A stretch of DNA of 64,000 nucleotides from Caryophanon sp. GTDB taxonomy: Bacteria; Bacillota; Bacilli; Bacillales_A; Planococcaceae. Position numbers and translations under genes: made by a program. The DNA lies in assembly GCA_018384745.1 (NCBI GenBank), contig JAHAYH010000137.1, positions 35,392-99,391 of the forward strand. The letters run 5' to 3'. Positions 11,801 through 22,492 of the stretch are shown here, piece after piece (the stretch's first letter is position 1; every line of letters starts with the position of its first letter). The notes under the pieces were generated by a model that searched no databases, was not told the origin of the DNA, and was given only the letters and a program-made list of their open reading frames with translations.

Positions 11801-11929
11801 TTTTTACATGCACAATTCCCGAAAATATGGGTGCCAGACGATGTCATCTTCATGGATGATATCCCAAAAACGTCGGTTGGGAAATTTTTAAAAGCAGAGC
11901 TTCGTGAGCAGCTGCATAAACAGCTGTAG
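11801..11929 (+). pseudogene. C-terminal remnant of a second (fatty) acyl-CoA ligase
   Basis: Frame reads FLHAQFPKIWVPDDVIFMDDIPKTSVGKFLKAELREQLHKQL*, a ligase C-terminus with no N-terminal part. Confidence 0.75.
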
Positions 11930-12086
11930 TGCGCGGTCAAAAAAGCACCTTCGTCTGATCAACGGAGGTGTTTTTTGTTGTGCGGTAAGGCAATAAGTTG
12001 ATTACGTGACAAATTCGGCGGAAATACGCCGCATCATGAAACTTTTTGTTACACTAGAACGTAGAAATGGCAAAAGGAGTGAAAAT

Positions 12087-13100
12087 ATGAATATTAAACG
12101 ATGGCTAGCATTAGTTGGTGCAGTAGTACTGCTCGCAATTTCAATCGGCATGAGCTCGTTAGTTAACATTGCCTCAACGGATTGGGGCGCGGTGTTTGAT
12201 CCAGAAGAACTGCTCGGCTCTTCGATGGCTACAAGTGAAGTGGTATTAGAAGATGGTGATGTAGATGAACGAATTGCGGTTGTGAAAATAAACGGCACGA
12301 TTCAAGATGTAGGCAGTGGTTCATTATTATCAGCAGTGGAATACGATCATGAATTTACGTTAAATCAGCTGCAAGCAATTCAAGAAGACGACACGATCAA
12401 AGGTGTCGTATTACAAGTAGATACACCAGGTGGCGGCGTGTATGAGTCACGTCAATTATACGATGCCATCATCGAACTACAAGAAGCACGTGATATTCCA
12501 ATCTACGTATCGATGGGTTCAATGGCAGCATCAGGTGGGTATTACATATCAGCACCTGCTGACAAAATCTTTGCGTATTCTGAAACGTGGACAGGCTCAA
12601 TTGGTGTAATTATGCAAGGGATTAACTACGGCCAATTAGCAGAAGATTACGGCATTGTATTTGAAACATTAAAATCAGGTCCATATAAAGACATTATGAG
12701 TGCTACACGTCCAATGACAGATGACGAGCGTGCAATTATGCAAACGCTTGTTGATGAAGCGTATAACGAGTTTGTCAACGTCATCGCAGCAGGTCGCGGC
12801 ATGTCAGCTGAAGAAGTGCGTAAAGTAGGTGACGGTCGCATTTACACAGCGCAACAAGCAGTGAAAAACGGCTTAGTGGACGAAATTGGGGATGGCGAAG
12901 CAACGTTACAAGCGTTACGTCAAGACTTTAAGTTAGAAAATGCACAAGTATTTGAATATGGGTATGCCGATACATCTTGGAGCTCATTAATGTCTGTCAA
13001 AGCAGCAGAGCTATTTGGTCCATCAGCAGAAGAACGCGTATTAAACAAATTATTATCAGATTATGAAGCGCCACGTGCGATGTACTTATATGGTGAATAA
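12087..13100 (+). CDS. sppA: Signal peptide peptidase SppA (YteI)
   Basis: N-terminal TM; GSMAASGGYYISAPADKIFA; TWTGSIGV. Confidence 0.95.
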   Translation: MNIKRWLALVGAVVLLAISIGMSSLVNIASTDWGAVFDPEELLGSSMATSEVVLEDGDVDERIAVVKINGTIQDVGSGSLLSAVEYDHEFTLNQLQAIQEDDTIKGVVLQVDTPGGGVYESRQLYDAIIELQEARDIPIYVSMGSMAASGGYYISAPADKIFAYSETWTGSIGVIMQGINYGQLAEDYGIVFETLKSGPYKDIMSATRPMTDDERAIMQTLVDEAYNEFVNVIAAGRGMSAEEVRKVGDGRIYTAQQAVKNGLVDEIGDGEATLQALRQDFKLENAQVFEYGYADTSWSSLMSVKAAELFGPSAEERVLNKLLSDYEAPRAMYLYGE

Positions 13101-13108
13101 GGAGGCGA

Positions 13109-13690
13109 ATGAGCATGTCTGAATTCAATAATGAACAGCAAGCGCCACAGTTTCCAGAAACGCCTGAAGACGTATTATTAGCATCGCGTCGCCGCACGAA
13201 GGAAATGGTGATGGAAGTAAAAACAGCAGGCTTTTGGATGCGTTTATGGGCTTATCTTATTGATTTACTCGTAATTGGTGCCATTACGTCAATCGTTGTG
13301 AAGCCCGTATTTTATTTACTCGATGTTACGCGTGAAGAATACATTTGGTATGCGCCGTATACAATCGCATCGGCTATCGTGTTTTACGGTTATTTCGTGC
13401 TGATGACGAAGCTTGTTGGGCAAACGGTCGGCAAAATGATTTTTGGACTGCGTGTCATTGCAGACAACGGCAAGCCATTAACGTGGGGGGCGGTATTATT
13501 CCGCGAATGGATTGGTCGCTTTATTTCGGTAAAAACAGTTGTGTTTTATTTATTAGTGGCGGTTGTGCCAAACAATAAAGGGTTACATGACTTAATCGCT
13601 GATACCGTTGTTGTACACGAAGATACATTTTTACGAAAAGAACGAGAAGAACCGCCCGTTTGGAAAAACGAAACGGTTGAAACGGTATAA
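13109..13690 (+). CDS. yteJ: RDD-family membrane protein (YteJ-like)
   Basis: FWMRLWAYLIDLLVIGAI; GQTVGKMIFGLRVI; synteny with sppA. Confidence 0.88.
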   Translation: MSMSEFNNEQQAPQFPETPEDVLLASRRRTKEMVMEVKTAGFWMRLWAYLIDLLVIGAITSIVVKPVFYLLDVTREEYIWYAPYTIASAIVFYGYFVLMTKLVGQTVGKMIFGLRVIADNGKPLTWGAVLFREWIGRFISVKTVVFYLLVAVVPNNKGLHDLIADTVVVHEDTFLRKEREEPPVWKNETVETV

Positions 13691-13694
13691 ACAA

Positions 13695-13735
13695 ATCGAT
13701 GCAGGAATATGCCTTTTGCGTATTCCTGCATATTT
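13695..13735. terminator. Intrinsic terminator after yteJ
   Basis: atgcaggaatatgccttttgcgtattcctgcat stem-loop. Confidence 0.7.
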
Positions 13736-13832
13736 CATTTGAAATGTCCCAATTTCAGGTAGCTTTAGTTGCATAAAGCAGCCGCGTTTTAGTAAGATAA
13801 ATATAACCCAAATTTAGGAGGCGTAACAGTTC

Positions 13833-14336
13833 ATGGCAAACATTACATTCAAGAACAATCCTGTAACATTATTAGGTACTGAAGTAAAAGTGGGCGACAA
13901 AGCTCCAAACTTCTCAGTATTAGCAAACGATTTATCACCAGTAACGTTAGAAGACACTGCTGGTAAAGTACGCTTAATCTCTGTTGTACCATCACTTGAT
14001 ACAGGTGTATGTGATCAACAAACGCGTAAGTTTAACGAAGCAGCAGCAGAGTTAGGTGAAAACGTAGTCGTATTAACAGTATCTGTAGACTTACCATTCG
14101 CACAAAAGCGTTGGTGTGCAGCAGCAGGTATCGAAAACGTACAAACGGTTTCAGATCACCGCGACCTGTCATTCGGTAAAGCTTACGGCGTAGCAATTGA
14201 AGAATTACGCTTACTTGCACGTGCGATCTTCGTAGTAGATGGCGAAGGAAACGTTACATATGTAGAATACGTTTCAGAAGCAACAAACCACCCAGATTAC
14301 GATGCAGCGATTGCCGCTGTGAAGCAATTAGTATAA
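13833..14336 (+). CDS. tpx: Thiol peroxidase
   Basis: [20 protein letters not shown]. Confidence 0.96.
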   Translation: MANITFKNNPVTLLGTEVKVGDKAPNFSVLANDLSPVTLEDTAGKVRLISVVPSLDTGVCDQQTRKFNEAAAELGENVVVLTVSVDLPFAQKRWCAAAGIENVQTVSDHRDLSFGKAYGVAIEELRLLARAIFVVDGEGNVTYVEYVSEATNHPDYDAAIAAVKQLV

Positions 14337-14468
14337 GCAGTTGCACCAATTCACCATTTCAGCGAACGTTGAAATGGTGAATTTTCGTTTGTATGGCGCA
14401 TTTTAATAGTGCAATTCATCGCACAGTTGCTATAATGAACAAATGCTAGTAATGAAAGGACGTTTCAC

Positions 14469-15392
14469 ATGGAAAATTTCGAGCAATTATTTTCGATTTT
14501 AAATACAGAAGCACAAAAAGAACAAGACGGCACATATTTAGAAGGCTTACTTGTCGCGCTTGAAAAATGGTTGGACGGGGAGCTTGACGTCAACGTAGAC
14601 AAGCTTTCAAAAGAGGAGATTCGTAAAGCGATTCAAATTGCCATTTTAAAAGGAATGCGTGAAGGCACACAGCCGAATCATCAAATGACACCGGATACGT
14701 TTGGCTTCTTATTATCGTTTTTCGTTGAGCAAGCGTTTGAAGAACAGCTTGCAGCAGGTCAATCATTAAAAGTGACGGATTTAGCGATGGGGACAGGGAA
14801 TTTACTGTATGCGCTCATGAATGCGTTTGATGGGAAAATTGACGCAACAGGTGTAGAAGTTGACGAATTATTAATTCAATTAGCGGCTGCAACAGCGAAT
14901 TTATTAGAGCAACCTGTGGAGCTGCATCACCAAGATGCGCTGACGGATTTACTCATCGACCCAGCGGATGCCATCGTATGTGATGTACCATACGGCTATT
15001 ACCCGAACGAGGAAATCGCACTTGATTATGAACTATGTGCACCAGAAGGGATGAGCTTTGCGCATCATTTATTCATTGAGCAATCGGTGAACTATGTGAA
15101 AGAGGGCGGCTACTTATTTTTCCTAGTGCCAGCGACGTTATTTGAGTCGGATCAAGCACAGCAACTGCACAAATATTTAAAGAAACACGTATGGATTCAA
15201 TCGGTTATTCAACTGCCGGAAAACTTATTCACCTCACGCGTGCATGAAAAAAGCATTTTAGTGCTGCAAAAGAAATCAGACGCACTGCGACCACCGAAGG
15301 AAGTATTGCTTGCGAAAGTACCGAATATGCAAAATAAAGAAGCATTGGCGATGTTCTTTGAAAAAGTCCGCATGTGGAAAGAAAATAAATAA
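14469..15392 (+). CDS. ytxK: Class I SAM-dependent methyltransferase (YtxK-like)
   Basis: VTDLAMGTGNLL; ADAIVCDVPYGYYP; tpx-ytxK synteny. Confidence 0.88.
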   Translation: MENFEQLFSILNTEAQKEQDGTYLEGLLVALEKWLDGELDVNVDKLSKEEIRKAIQIAILKGMREGTQPNHQMTPDTFGFLLSFFVEQAFEEQLAAGQSLKVTDLAMGTGNLLYALMNAFDGKIDATGVEVDELLIQLAAATANLLEQPVELHHQDALTDLLIDPADAIVCDVPYGYYPNEEIALDYELCAPEGMSFAHHLFIEQSVNYVKEGGYLFFLVPATLFESDQAQQLHKYLKKHVWIQSVIQLPENLFTSRVHEKSILVLQKKSDALRPPKEVLLAKVPNMQNKEALAMFFEKVRMWKENK

Positions 15393-15394
15393 AC

Positions 15395-15434
15395 AAAAGC
15401 AAGTGAATGCCGCGGCACTCACTTGCTTTTTTGC
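15395..15434. terminator. Bidirectional terminator between convergent ytxK and usp genes
   Basis: aaaagcaagtgaatgccgcggcactcacttgctttttt. Confidence 0.85.
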
Positions 15435-15881
15435 TTAGTTTTCTGGTGTACGTACGACTAATACGTCACATGGTGCAGAGCGAACGATGGCTTCTGATAC
15501 AGAACCGATTAAGAAACGCTCTACTGCGTTTAAACCTGTTGCACCACAAACGATTAAGTCTGCGTCTGTTAGTTTTGCTAACTCGCGCGTAATGATTGTT
15601 TTCGGTGAACCGTGTTCGATGACAGCTTTTACAGCTGGTACGCCGTATTCTTCTGCTTCTTTTTTGTAGTCTGCTAACAGCTCTTCTGAATGCGCTTGTG
15701 CACGCTCAGCGATTGAGCGGTCGTACGCTTCGATTGCTGCGAAAGAACGTGTGTCGATCACGTTTACTAAGTGTAATGTTGCTTCGTGACGCTTCGCCAT
15801 TTCTTTTGCCTTTTTAAATGCAAAGTTTGCTTCTTTTGAGCCGTCTACAGCGACAACAATATTATTATATGATAGTGCCAT
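15435..15881 (-). CDS. Universal stress protein (UspA family)
   Basis: NNIVVAVDGSKEANFAF; VCGATGLNAVERFLIGSVSEAIVRSAPCDVLVVR. Confidence 0.95.
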   Translation of the reverse strand: MALSYNNIVVAVDGSKEANFAFKKAKEMAKRHEATLHLVNVIDTRSFAAIEAYDRSIAERAQAHSEELLADYKKEAEEYGVPAVKAVIEHGSPKTIITRELAKLTDADLIVCGATGLNAVERFLIGSVSEAIVRSAPCDVLVVRTPEN

Positions 15882-16113
15882 TTACAACTACCCCCTTCGT
15901 TATGTATACACTTAGTATAACAAAATTGGCTATAAATGAAAGCGTTGTTTTGTGAAATTTTCGTGTTATTTGTACATTGTGTTGTTAAATTGTTTGAAAA
16001 TGCGTTGATTTCATTGTTAGGTGTAAAATTCAGATAATAAAAATATGATATGTGTGTTATAAATATCGCGTCTGTATGTTGATGCGATAAGTTTACACAA
16101 TTTCGGTAGTGAA

Positions 16114-16157
16114 AATGAAAAAGACAACTGACAAATTGATGTCAGCTGTCTTTTTGG
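16114..16157. terminator. Intrinsic terminator after the M24 peptidase gene
   Basis: aaaaagacaactgacaaattgatgtcagctgtcttttt. Confidence 0.8.
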
Positions 16158-16163
16158 CCATCG

Positions 16164-17252
16164 TTATTTTACGATGATTAGCTCTTTTGGATAGCTCGTT
16201 AACACTTCAACGCCTGTATCAGTCACAACGACATCGTCTTCAATACGCACACCTGTAACGTCTGCTTTATATACGCCAGGTTCAATTGTGAAGACCGTAC
16301 CTGCTTGTAATCCATAATCATTTGAGCCGTTGATCGACGGGAATTCATGCACTGAAATACCAAGACCATGACCAAGGCGGTGTGTGAAATAGTCACCGTA
16401 GCCCGCTTCTGTAATGACGTCGCGTGCAATTTTATCTAAATCCATCGCGCGGACACCTGGCTTGACGGCAGCAATCGCTGCTTCATTTGCGCCAAGCACC
16501 GCGTTGTAAATATGTTTTTGTGCATCGGATACGTCGCCAAACGCAACCGTACGTGTAATATCTGAACAGTAGCCTTCGTAAATGACACCTAAATCAAATA
16601 AAATCATGTCGCCGCGCTGAATTTTGCGGTCGCCTGGTACGCCGTGTGGAGAGGCTGATTTTTCGCCTGCAAGCACCATCGTATCGAAGCTCATCGCATA
16701 GCCTTTTGCTTTAATGGCCGATTCAATGATGTTTAAAATCTCCATTTCCGTACGACCTTCTTCGATCGCATTGACACCTACTTCAATCGCATAGTCTGCA
16801 AGTTTTGCAGCTTCGCGCATTTTTTGAAGCTCTTCCTCGTCTTTGCGTACGCGCATCGCATTAATGTGAGCATCAAATGCTACAAATGTCGCGTCAAAGC
16901 GCGCTTGTAGTGCTTCATAGCGCGAAACGGTTACGTGATCTTTTTCAATCGCCAATGTTTGGAGATCAATGCCGCGCGTTGCACACGCTGCTTGTAATAC
17001 ATCCCATGCATTTTGTGTATCTTCATGACCGACTGCTTCAAAGCCCCAGCCAGCTGCGATCGCATCGGGTACTTCCATTTTCGGACAAATTAAAAATGGT
17101 TCAGCCTCTTGAAATACCATAACCCCTAATAAGCGCTCATGTGGGTCGCTTAAAAAGCCAGATACGTAAAAGACGTTATCCGGTGTTGTAATGAATGCAG
17201 CATCGATGTGTGCATCGCGTAAATGTTGTTGAATACGTTGTAGTTTATTCAT
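16164..17252 (-). CDS. M24-family Xaa-Pro peptidase
   Basis: MILFDLGVIYEGYCSDITRTVAFG; GHGLGISVHEFPSI; EPGVY metal-ligand motifs. Confidence 0.95.
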   Translation of the reverse strand: MNKLQRIQQHLRDAHIDAAFITTPDNVFYVSGFLSDPHERLLGVMVFQEAEPFLICPKMEVPDAIAAGWGFEAVGHEDTQNAWDVLQAACATRGIDLQTLAIEKDHVTVSRYEALQARFDATFVAFDAHINAMRVRKDEEELQKMREAAKLADYAIEVGVNAIEEGRTEMEILNIIESAIKAKGYAMSFDTMVLAGEKSASPHGVPGDRKIQRGDMILFDLGVIYEGYCSDITRTVAFGDVSDAQKHIYNAVLGANEAAIAAVKPGVRAMDLDKIARDVITEAGYGDYFTHRLGHGLGISVHEFPSINGSNDYGLQAGTVFTIEPGVYKADVTGVRIEDDVVVTDTGVEVLTSYPKELIIVK

Positions 17253-17400
17253 ATATAAGCCTCCAGAAATTAAAACTCACTGTCTATATTACGCCTATTT
17301 TTGGAGGATGTACAAAAAAACACAAAAAAATGAAGGGAAAACAATAAAAATCTCGAAATATACAAGAGGGAACGATTTCACTTAAAGGAGGAATTATGCG

Positions 17401-18084
17401 ATGGAGATTACATACCATGGACATTCAGTTGTAAAGGTGAACATTGAAGGGAAGACGATTTTAATTGATCCATTTTTAACGGGCAATAGCTTAACGGATT
17501 TATCAGCAGACACAGAGCAAGCGGATGTTATTTTATTGACGCACGGACATAACGACCATGTAGGTGATACGGTTGCGCTTGCCGCAAAGAATGATGCACA
17601 AGTCGTTGCACCTGTAGAAGCAGCGGATTATTTAAGCACACAAGGCGTGAAAAATACAGTGCCACTCGGTTTAGGGGGAACGTATGATTTTGGCTTTGCG
17701 AAAGTAAAGTTTGTGCAAGCATTCCACAGCTCATCGTATACAGATGCAGACGGTGTTGTACATTACATGGGCGTTGCAGGAGGGCTTTTATTATTTGCAG
17801 AAGGCTTAACGATTTACCATGCGGGTGACACGGCGCTGTTTGGCGATATGGAATTAATCGGGCGTCGCCATCCGATCGATGTCGCATTTTTGCCAATTGG
17901 CGGTCATTTTACGATGGACCCAATCGATGCTGCACATGCTGTATCACTCATTAAGCCTAAAATTGTTGTACCAGTTCATTACGATACATTCCCGCCGATT
18001 AAAGTCGATGTCAATGACTTCGTAGAGCTTGTAAAAGACGCAAAAGTTCAAGTGTTGCAAGCAGGTGGACAAGTGGAGCTATAA
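17401..18084 (+). CDS. ytkL: Metal-dependent hydrolase, UPF0173 (YtkL-like)
   Basis: LLTHGHNDHVGD; HAGDTALFGDM; PVHYDTFPPIK. Confidence 0.93.
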   Translation: MEITYHGHSVVKVNIEGKTILIDPFLTGNSLTDLSADTEQADVILLTHGHNDHVGDTVALAAKNDAQVVAPVEAADYLSTQGVKNTVPLGLGGTYDFGFAKVKFVQAFHSSSYTDADGVVHYMGVAGGLLLFAEGLTIYHAGDTALFGDMELIGRRHPIDVAFLPIGGHFTMDPIDAAHAVSLIKPKIVVPVHYDTFPPIKVDVNDFVELVKDAKVQVLQAGGQVEL

Positions 18085-18195
18085 CGGGTAAGCAGTCGTG
18101 AAACAGTTGTAGATCTTCGCCATGTTTCTATATTTTGTGTAAAAGTTATGATACACTACAAAATAGGACAGTACATGGGAAGATAGGTGATACAA

Positions 18196-19503
18196 TTGTC
18201 TACAAAACACGAGAAAATTTTACAGTACATTGAATCGTTACCGGTAGGGACGAAAATTTCAGTGCGTCAAATTGCAAAGGAAATGCAAGTGAGTGAAGGG
18301 ACAGCATATCGCGCCATTAAAGAAGCGGAAAATAGCCGCTTAGTGAGCTCGATCGAACGTGTCGGCACAATTCGTATTGAAAAGAAGAAAAAAGAAAATA
18401 TCGAGCGTTTAACGTTTGCTGAAATCGTCAACATTGTCGATGGACAAGTGCTCGGCGGTCGAGATGGCTTACACAAAACGTTAACGAAGTTTGTCATTGG
18501 AGCGATGCAGCTAGATGATATGATGCGTTATACAGATGCAGGGAGCTTATTAATTGTCGGAAACCGTGTAAAAGCACACCAACTAGCATTAACAGCAGGT
18601 GCAGCTATTTTAGTCACAGGCGGCTTTGAAACGACAGACGAAAACAAGCGCCTTGCAGATGAATTACAGCTACCGATTATTTCAACGAGCTATGATACAT
18701 TTACGGTAGCGACAATGATTAATCGTGCCATTTACGATCAGCTCATTAAAAAGGATATTTTACTTATTGAAGATATTTATGTGCCGCTTGAGGAAACGTC
18801 GATTTTACGCGTCGATGAAACGGTGCAGCACTTCCATGAACAAAACGAAGCGACAACGCACGGTGCATATCCAGTCGTAACGAAAAACAACAAGCTTGTC
18901 GGCATGGTGACAGTGAAGGACGTAATTGGGAAAGCCAGCACAGAATCACTGGATAAAGTAATGACGAAAAACCCGATCGCAGGCTCGATGAAAACATCGG
19001 TCGCAGCAGCAGGACACCGCATGATTTGGGAAGGTATTGATTTACTACCAGTTGTCGATGAAGATAATACGTTAAAAGGTGTTATTTCACGTCAGGACGT
19101 TTTAAAGGCGTTACAACTTGCGCAGCGTCAGCCACATAACGGTGAAACGATTGATGACATCGTGAAAAATGAAATGAAAGTGCTTGGTGAGGACGATATT
19201 TTCGTTGAGTTTAAAGTAACGCCGCAAATGACGAACCAATACGGTGCCATTTCATACGGTGCGTTTACAACGTTATTAGCAGAGGCGGGTGCGTTTGCGT
19301 TAAAGCGTCATAAGCGCGGCGATGCGGTAGCGGAAAACTTAACGATTTATTTCATTAAGCCAGTTCAAATGGAAAGTAAACTAACGGTGAAGCCGGTTAT
19401 TTTAGACATGTCACGTAAGTTTGTGAAAATGGACTTTGAAGTGTACAATAACCAAACGCTTGTTGGGAAAGCGATGATGACCTTCCAATTACTTGAACGT
19501 TAA
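18196..19503 (+). CDS. ytoI: DRTGG/CBS/hotdog-domain protein (YtoI-like)
   Basis: N-terminal HTH, tandem CBS region, C-terminal thioesterase-like domain; ytkL-ytoI-ytpI-nrnA synteny. Confidence 0.88.
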   Translation: MSTKHEKILQYIESLPVGTKISVRQIAKEMQVSEGTAYRAIKEAENSRLVSSIERVGTIRIEKKKKENIERLTFAEIVNIVDGQVLGGRDGLHKTLTKFVIGAMQLDDMMRYTDAGSLLIVGNRVKAHQLALTAGAAILVTGGFETTDENKRLADELQLPIISTSYDTFTVATMINRAIYDQLIKKDILLIEDIYVPLEETSILRVDETVQHFHEQNEATTHGAYPVVTKNNKLVGMVTVKDVIGKASTESLDKVMTKNPIAGSMKTSVAAAGHRMIWEGIDLLPVVDEDNTLKGVISRQDVLKALQLAQRQPHNGETIDDIVKNEMKVLGEDDIFVEFKVTPQMTNQYGAISYGAFTTLLAEAGAFALKRHKRGDAVAENLTIYFIKPVQMESKLTVKPVILDMSRKFVKMDFEVYNNQTLVGKAMMTFQLLER

Positions 19504-19504
19504 A

Positions 19505-19546
19505 AAACAACTGTCCGTCGCATGTTGCGCGGACAGTTGTTCTTTA
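19505..19546. terminator. Intrinsic terminator
   Basis: acaactgtccgtcgcatgttgcgcggacagttgttctt. Confidence 0.75.
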
Positions 19547-19873
19547 TGACTGTTGTGCTTCTTCGTATAATTGACGTTCTTCTGCAACGAACGCACCGTA
19601 ATGCTTAGCGCGCTTTCGATTTTCATAGACGACGAATGCACCGAGGACGATGAAAATTGTGCCGACGATGTACGTTACCCAATCGGGAAACAGCACGAGC
19701 TGGTTGACCCCAAATGTGAAAATGAAAATACCTAAGCAAATATTTGCCTTCGCTTTATACCATTTATGATGAATTTCTAAAGCGGCTGGGGTGCGCAATT
19801 GTTTCGTTTTGTTGTATAAATAAAACATAAGCGCAATGACGATGACGACAACACAGATGAAATTAAAATACAT
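19544..19873 (-). CDS. ytpI: YtpI-like small membrane protein
   Basis: MYFNFICVVVIVIALMFYLYNKTKQLRT; synteny. Confidence 0.8.
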   Translation of the reverse strand: MYFNFICVVVIVIALMFYLYNKTKQLRTPAALEIHHKWYKAKANICLGIFIFTFGVNQLVLFPDWVTYIVGTIFIVLGAFVVYENRKRAKHYGAFVAEERQLYEEAQQS

Positions 19874-19949
19874 AATGCCCTCCTTCGAGCGATATAGTGT
19901 TATTGTATAAGCTTTAGCAGGAAAAGGCAATTTGGAGGAAATGGAAACG

Positions 19950-20900
19950 ATGAAGCAACAAATTCTCGACAAAATTAAACAGTACGATACGATCATTATT
20001 CACCGCCACGTGCGTCCAGACCCAGATGCATACGGGTCACAGCACGGTTTAAAAACGTTAATTGAAGCAAACTTTCCAAACAAACGCGTGTTTGCAACAG
20101 GGACGCATGATGATTCATTAACGTTTATGGCAACACCGGATGTTGTTGAAGATGCGACGTATGAAGGCGCACTTGTAATCGTTACAGATACTGCGAATAC
20201 AGATCGCATTGATGACCAACGCTATACAAAAGGCGACTTTTTAATTAAAATTGATCACCATCCAAATGATGATCAGTATGGTGACATGTTATGGGTCGAT
20301 ACGACAGCGAGCTCTTGCAGTGAAATGATTTATGAGTTATTTGAAGCTGCACGTGCATCAGAAGGCTGGGTATTAAGCGACCGTTCAGCAAGTCTGTTAT
20401 TTGCGGGCATTGTCGGAGATACAGGACGCTTCATGTTCCCATCAACGACGTTAAAAACGTTCCGTACAGCGGGCGATTTAGTCGAATATAATTTTGACCG
20501 AAACGATATTTTCAACGGCATGTATGAAATGGATCGTAAATTATTAAACTTACAAGGGTACTTATATCAACATTTTGACATTGATGAATTAGGGGCAGCA
20601 TCGGTTCGTTTATCAAAGGACGTGTTAGCACAATTTGATGCTACAGCATCAGAAGCGTCGTTACTAGTTGGCTCACTTGGCAACGTAAAAGGTATTACAG
20701 CATGGGTAATCTTTATTGAAGAAGGCGATTCAATTCGCGTTCGCCTACGTTCAAAAGGGCCGGTGATCAACACGTTAGCGAAGGAGTTTAACGGCGGTGG
20801 ACACCCACTAGCGTCAGGCGCAACCGCATATTCTTGGGAAGAAGCAGACCGCGTTGTCGCACGCTTACAAGAAGTGGTTCGTGCATATAAACAGCAATAA
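19950..20900 (+). CDS. nrnA: Bifunctional oligoribonuclease/PAP phosphatase NrnA (DHH/DHHA1)
   Basis: IIHRHVRPDPDAYGSQ; KIDHHPNDD; NGGGHPLASGA. Confidence 0.95.
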   Translation: MKQQILDKIKQYDTIIIHRHVRPDPDAYGSQHGLKTLIEANFPNKRVFATGTHDDSLTFMATPDVVEDATYEGALVIVTDTANTDRIDDQRYTKGDFLIKIDHHPNDDQYGDMLWVDTTASSCSEMIYELFEAARASEGWVLSDRSASLLFAGIVGDTGRFMFPSTTLKTFRTAGDLVEYNFDRNDIFNGMYEMDRKLLNLQGYLYQHFDIDELGAASVRLSKDVLAQFDATASEASLLVGSLGNVKGITAWVIFIEEGDSIRVRLRSKGPVINTLAKEFNGGGHPLASGATAYSWEEADRVVARLQEVVRAYKQQ

Positions 20901-20922
20901 ATAGCAATAGGAGGCGTTTCGT

Positions 20923-22492
20923 ATGGTGGCATATCCACAAATTCGCACGAGTGCGGACTTACTGAAAAGTACTATTAGCCTCGATGCATGTGTTCAATTT
21001 TTACAGCAACAGCAGGCAAAAGCTTGTGCAATCGTCAATTCGACGTTGTACGGGCTGATGCCTTTTTGGCGTTCTATGACAGCGGCAAACATTCACGCAG
21101 TCGTTGGATTGCATGTGCACGTGACCGTTGGGGAGGTCGTCATGCCACTTGTTGTGTACGCACAAACAAATGATGGCTATCAATCATTAATGAAAATATC
21201 GAGTGCGTGTTCAACGCGACAAGACCGCGTATTGCCACTTAACTGGCTTCGCGCGTATCAGCAAGGTACGATCGCGCTCGTTCCGTATGCAGAAGGTTTT
21301 ATTGAGCAGCACACGATCGAAGCATTGCTCGATGTGTATAAGCAACCTGTTTATATTGGCATTAGCCGCCCACATGGGAAGCGTCATTTAAATGAGTCGC
21401 GGACGGTTGCGATTGCAGAAGCGTTGCAGCTGCCGATTGTCGCGACGCAAGAAAATCGCTACATTGACGAGCAACAGTTTTTTGCATACCAAGTTGCACA
21501 AGCAATTGCTTCTGGTGTGAAACTTGTAGATGAAGAGGTTTCGTATGCACAGCCGGAACATTTTATGCCAACAGCGAGCATGTGGCAACAAGCATTTGAA
21601 GACGCACCGCACTGGTTAACAGCAGCGGAGACGATGCTTGAAAGCTGCCGTGTGACGATGCGTGAAAAGGAGCTGATGCTGCCTAAATATCCGCTAGCTG
21701 ATGGGGAGCGTGCCGACGATGTGTTGCGTCAACTTGCGTATGAAGGGCTTGCTGAGCGTCTACCACACGCCGATGAAGCATACAAAGAGCGCCTTGAGTA
21801 CGAGTTGTCGGTCATTCGCGAGATGGGCTATAGCGATTACTTTTTAATCGTTGCGGATTTTATGCGCTATGCACGCGAGCACAATATTTTAACGGGACCT
21901 GGACGCGGTTCATCTGCAAGTTCGCTCGTTGCGTATACGACGTATATTACGCATGTCGACCCGTTGCAATACGGCTTAGTATTTGAACGCTTTTTAAATC
22001 CAGAGCGTGTGACGATGCCCGATATCGATATTGACTTTGTCGATACGAAGCGCGCAGACGTTATTCAGTATGTGGCGAATAAGTACGGCACACAACATGT
22101 CGCTCAAATTATCACGTTTGGGACGCTATCGGCAAAAGCGGTCGCACGTGATGTCGCGCGCATGTTTCATTTCCCACCAGACGTGCTCGATGCGATTTCA
22201 AAGGCGATTCCGTCGAAAAATGGCGTTACGTTAGCAGAAGCATATACGCAGTCCGAAACGCTCCGACAGCTCGTGCATGCGAGTGAGCGTCATGAGCAAT
22301 GGTTTGCAGTCGCCAAACAGTTAGAAGGCTTGCCGCGAAATGCGTCGACACACGCAGCTGGTGTTGTGCTTAGCCCAAAGCCGCTTGTGGATGTTATTCC
22401 GATTGAGCAAGGGCATGACGGTGTATTTTTAACGCAGTGGCCGATGCAGGAAGTGGAAGCGGTCGGTTTATTAAAAATGGATTTTTTAGGCT
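20923..22492 (+). CDS. dnaE: DNA polymerase III alpha subunit DnaE, exon 1 (PHP domain and first catalytic-Asp motif)
   Basis: TGPGRGSSASSLVAY; MPDIDIDFVDTKRADVIQYV; ends ...LLKMDFLG-L at the intron boundary. Confidence 0.97.

Noticed and set aside
16000-16100. AT-rich intergenic tract between usp and the M24 peptidase as an sRNA
   Set aside because: No convincing promoter-terminator pair or helices beyond the peptidase gene's own terminator.
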